Shown: positions 61,596 through 64,000 of the stretch, in pieces | Layout of the letters: each line of letters begins with the position of its first letter | Position numbering within the stretch: the stretch's first letter is position 1 | Source: Pedobacter heparinus DSM 2366 | Lineage (GTDB): Bacteria; Bacteroidota; Bacteroidia; Sphingobacteriales; Sphingobacteriaceae | DNA: 64,000 bases | Assembly (NCBI RefSeq): GCF_000023825.1 | Contig: NC_013061.1 | Span: 3,596,001 to 3,660,000 of the forward strand | Direction: 5' to 3' | Position numbers and translations under genes: made by a program | Notes under the pieces: model-generated | What the model saw: the letters and a program-made list of their open reading frames with translations, nothing else | Database searches by the model: none | Told to the model about the DNA's origin: nothing

Positions 61596-61948
61596 TCCAT
61601 TTTTACTCTATCAACCGCCTGAATAAACCGGTCTAACGAAAATGGTTTAACAAGATAGTCGCAGGCCGCGAGATCGAAAGCTGCTACGGCAAACTTCCGG
61701 TATGCTGTAGTAAAAATAACCCGTGGCACATTTTTAATGGTTTTTAAGAAACCGATCCCATCTAGCAAAGGCATATTGATGTCAAGGAAAATAAGGTCAA
61801 TTTTTCGGTTCATTAAACATTCACGTGCCTCGAAAGCATTTTCACATACCTCAACAACCTCAAGCACACTTAAATAGCTACAATAATCTATCAGCAGATT
61901 CCTGGCAATGGGCTCATCATCAACAATTAAACATTTAATAGGCTGCAT
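61592..61948 (-). CDS. Response-regulator receiver domain (truncated LytTR regulator)
   Basis: The 118-residue protein is a complete receiver domain. It has acidic residues D10/D11 (IVDDEP), phospho-acceptor D56 in LIFLDINMPLLDG, the switch Thr in VIFTTAYRKF and the conserved Lys in YLVKPFS. The frame ends VKMD-stop right after the last helix, and the LytTR domain continues in another frame. The GTA-AAA-ATG junction contains five A, a common site of indels. Its start overlaps the histidine kinase gene by 14 bases. Confidence 0.88.
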   Translation of the reverse strand: MQPIKCLIVDDEPIARNLLIDYCSYLSVLEVVEVCENAFEARECLMNRKIDLIFLDINMPLLDGIGFLKTIKNVPRVIFTTAYRKFAVAAFDLAACDYLVKPFSLDRFIQAVDRVKMD

Positions 61949-62972
61949 TTACAGGAGTCTTTAATTTCACAAAATAACGGCTATCCTTCCCACCATGTTC
62001 CAGATGATAAGCTTTGCCGTACAACAAATCTAATCTTTTTATCGTTGTAGCCAGCCCAATACCGGAAGGTTTATCTTCTGAAATTTCTGACTGGGCTGTC
62101 ATTGTATTCTCAATCTCAAAATGAAGAAAGTCCACATCGGTCCATAGTTTCAAAAATATATTTATTGGACCATAGACCGCGCTTTTGGCATGTTTAAACG
62201 CATTTTCAACAAAAACAATCAACACCATGGGTGCAATGTTGATGGTTGGATCATACGTTCCAATATTGACCTCCAGAACCAATCTACTCCCTATTCTTAT
62301 CTTTTCCAGTGCAATAAAATTCTGGATACAATCTACTTCCTCCTTCAATTTAACAAATGGCTCATCCGAACTATATAAGGTGTAACTGAGTAAGTTAGAA
62401 AGCTTAAGCAGTAATTCCGGTACCTTCGTATGCTCTTCCCGCGACAAACCATACAGGTTATTTAACGTATTGAATAGGAAATGAGGACTAAGTTTACTGG
62501 TCAGTAAATTCAATTCTGTTTCTGCCTGATACTGAAGTATTCTGCTCTCATTAATTTGCTGTCGTGTCAGCATCCTGATGATCGCAATGATCGCACCTGC
62601 AAATAGATGAAGAATGACCAATAAGGTCGTAATGACCACGTATCCTGATACATCTGCCCCATCTTTATACCCAAGGAGATAAGCCATCCCAAATATACCT
62701 ATCAAAGAAAAAAAGCTTGTTAGGAGACAAAAAAGTAGTACCAAAAACACCCATCTTATTTTCTTCGGAGACTGCTTTCCAAGCCACCTACCCGAATACA
62801 AACAAGCCACCATGAGCAGGTACACCAGAATTGCCTTTGGAGCCACCTGTTTATAATCCGGACTTTGTATTGTGATGACAGCTAGTATCAAAAACAAACC
62901 TGATAAAAACATCACATGTATCTTTATTCCCCGTTTAAAGATATTTGAGAATGTGTGTTTTCCTATTTCCAT
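61935..62972 (-). CDS. Sensor histidine kinase, LytS/YpdA type
   Basis: This membrane kinase of the His_kinase/HPK7 class has four N-terminal transmembrane segments (about 19-36, 46-60, 73-101 and 111-133). The phospho-acceptor His164 is in KLSPHFLFNTLNNLYGLS, and a degenerate HATPase domain has IVFVENAFKHA (N-box) and PSGIGLATTIKRLDLLYG. Its partner is the receiver/LytTR pair immediately downstream. The signal it senses cannot be read from sequence. Confidence 0.9.
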   Translation of the reverse strand: MEIGKHTFSNIFKRGIKIHVMFLSGLFLILAVITIQSPDYKQVAPKAILVYLLMVACLYSGRWLGKQSPKKIRWVFLVLLFCLLTSFFSLIGIFGMAYLLGYKDGADVSGYVVITTLLVILHLFAGAIIAIIRMLTRQQINESRILQYQAETELNLLTSKLSPHFLFNTLNNLYGLSREEHTKVPELLLKLSNLLSYTLYSSDEPFVKLKEEVDCIQNFIALEKIRIGSRLVLEVNIGTYDPTINIAPMVLIVFVENAFKHAKSAVYGPINIFLKLWTDVDFLHFEIENTMTAQSEISEDKPSGIGLATTIKRLDLLYGKAYHLEHGGKDSRYFVKLKTPVNAAY

Positions 62973-63166
62973 AGATCAAATATCCAACATTTAAATTAAC
63001 TATTAGATCAACGAAGTTCAATGACCTTTAAAAAGTGATCAAAATAGTTATTCTGTGGACAAACGTTTCGTCCCATTTTTTTTATCGTCTGCATCCCCTT
63101 TGGTCATATCCGTCCCCGTCTTCTCTTGATATAAGCCAATTAATTGATATTCGGATAAAAACAGCA

Positions 63167-64000
63167 ATGAAAACTTTCTTCACCCTATTGATCTGCGTAC
63201 TGAGCTGTATAAGCTCAAGCAGCCAGCCCAGACTCAGGCCCAATTCCATAGCCCAACTAACAGATTCCATTCGGAACATTGTTCGTAAACGGAACATCCC
63301 CGGTCTTATGCTGGGTATCGTTACCAAAGATAGTGTACTGTTCTCAGGTGGTTTTGGCTATGCAGACCTGAAAAACAAGAGGGCTGTAAACAGCAAAACC
63401 TTGTTTCGTATGGGTTCCATTACCAAGTCGTTCGTAGCCATAGCGATACTAAAGTTAGTAGAGCAAGGCAAGCTAAATCTAACCGACCGGCTAAGATATC
63501 TTGCCCCAGAGGTCCCATTTACAAACAACTGGGAAAACACATACCCCGTAAGGTTGGTGAATCTACTCGAACATACCACAGGCTTTGATGATTTCAAATT
63601 CAATAAAATGTATACCCTTGAACGCCGGCAGTATAGCTCTGAAGAAATGATGTTAGAACAAAAGGCATCAATGGTCTGCCGCTGGAGACCTTCAGAGCGC
63701 TATACTTACAGCAATGTAAATTATGCTATCCTTGGCTATATCATTAGCAAGTTCAGTGGGACGGAATACGATCAATACCTAAAAGAAAGCATTCTACTCC
63801 CTCTAGGTATGACTGTATCCAATTTTAACACCTGGAGCAGGATGCCCTTTCTCGACACTAGGGAATATTCAAGTGCTTCAGGTCAGCTCAAAGAAGTGCC
63901 CTCAGTAACGTTATTGCCCGGTGCCGCAGCCTCCTTATGGTCTTCGGCAGATGAAATGAATATATTCCTGCAATCCCTGATCAACCTTGACAGTCGCTTA
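63167..64000 (+). CDS. Beta-lactamase-family serine hydrolase, lipoprotein (5' part; runs off the window)
   Basis: An open frame of 278 codons from ATG 63167 reaches the window edge. A short leader with the lipobox VLSC (C14) suggests a lipoprotein. The class C beta-lactamase/penicillin-binding fold is shown by S-x-x-K at GSITK (S84-K87), the second motif YSN (Y181) in YTYSNVNYAILG, and the EHTTGFDDF region. The KTG-equivalent would lie beyond the window. Such proteins are often D-aminopeptidases or esterases, not antibiotic-resistance enzymes. It is divergent from the LytS/LytTR system. Confidence 0.87.
   Translation, partial: MKTFFTLLICVLSCISSSSQPRLRPNSIAQLTDSIRNIVRKRNIPGLMLGIVTKDSVLFSGGFGYADLKNKRAVNSKTLFRMGSITKSFVAIAILKLVEQGKLNLTDRLRYLAPEVPFTNNWENTYPVRLVNLLEHTTGFDDFKFNKMYTLERRQYSSEEMMLEQKASMVCRWRPSERYTYSNVNYAILGYIISKFSGTEYDQYLKESILLPLGMTVSNFNTWSRMPFLDTREYSSASGQLKEVPSVTLLPGAAASLWSSADEMNIFLQSLINLDSRL

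Noticed and set aside
63082..63603. Minus-strand open frames of 81 codons near the right edge
   Set aside because: They are antisense to the beta-lactamase-family gene starting at 63167, which has a signal peptide and S-x-x-K and YSN motifs.

Overview
The window looks like a chromosomal segment of a Bacteroidota bacterium, most likely Sphingobacteriaceae and Pedobacter-like. This is inferred from content, not from a database match. The support is: Bacteroidota-type promoters (TTTG, about 19-20 nt, TAnnTTTG) in front of many genes; almost no Shine-Dalgarno sequences; a short primary sigma factor; a MurF-alanine racemase fusion; many lipoproteins with short signal peptides; and moderate-to-low GC. 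No insertion sequence, prophage, integrase or CRISPR array is visible.

Region 1 (1-8.7 kb): the 3' end of a YegP-like gene, the primary sigma factor, an N-terminally extended GAPDH, an aldo/keto reductase, exported M28 and S41 peptidases, and an operon of a LolD-type ABC ATPase with two small degenerate-enzyme proteins. Region 2 (8.8-12.5 kb): two transcription units that carry the same palindromic operator. They encode a membrane protein, a winged-helix regulator, another membrane protein, a DUF4173 protein and a ferritin-like protein. Region 3 (12.5-30 kb): housekeeping genes, namely sucC, asnS, a glutamate-synthase-like FMN protein, a YciO/TsaC protein, nhaA, a trpDFBA operon, an SDR, recR, a sodium:solute symporter, a LOG-family protein, a DUF502 protein and murF-alr. 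The trp operon is preceded by a classical attenuator whose leader peptide has three consecutive Trp codons. An extremely A-rich gene-free stretch of about 375 bp lies between sucC and asnS.

Region 4 (30-45.4 kb): a GNAT protein; the complete sufBCDSE operon, which ends with a DUF59 protein and an IscR-like Rrf2 regulator and has a palindrome over its promoter; a plug-domain protein without a barrel; an exported glutamate-racemase homologue with intact catalytic residues; an exported M14 carboxypeptidase; and a GntP-type permease coupled to glycerate kinase. Region 5 (45.4-48.6 kb): tRNA-Gly, tRNA-Leu, tRNA-Gly, recX, a Crp-type HTH remnant, a tRNA-Cys with acceptor-stem mismatches, and an orphan sulfatase.

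Region 6 (48.7-60.2 kb): a copper/silver resistance block, all on the minus strand. It holds CopA, a copper chaperone, a Cys-rich exported protein, an exported HMA protein, an RND pump whose CusA is split into two coupled genes, TolC, two periplasmic adaptors, and a His-rich DUF3347 lipoprotein. No copper regulator gene is present, but perfect inverted repeats lie in the intergenic gaps. Region 7 (60.3-64 kb): a trans-aconitate-methyltransferase-like protein, a LytS/LytTR two-component system whose response regulator is broken into separate receiver and LytTR genes at an A5 run, and the start of a beta-lactamase-family lipoprotein that runs off the window.

A pattern seen across the window is that several housekeeping genes have a -7 box only 3-5 nt before the start codon. 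This implies leaderless or nearly leaderless mRNAs.
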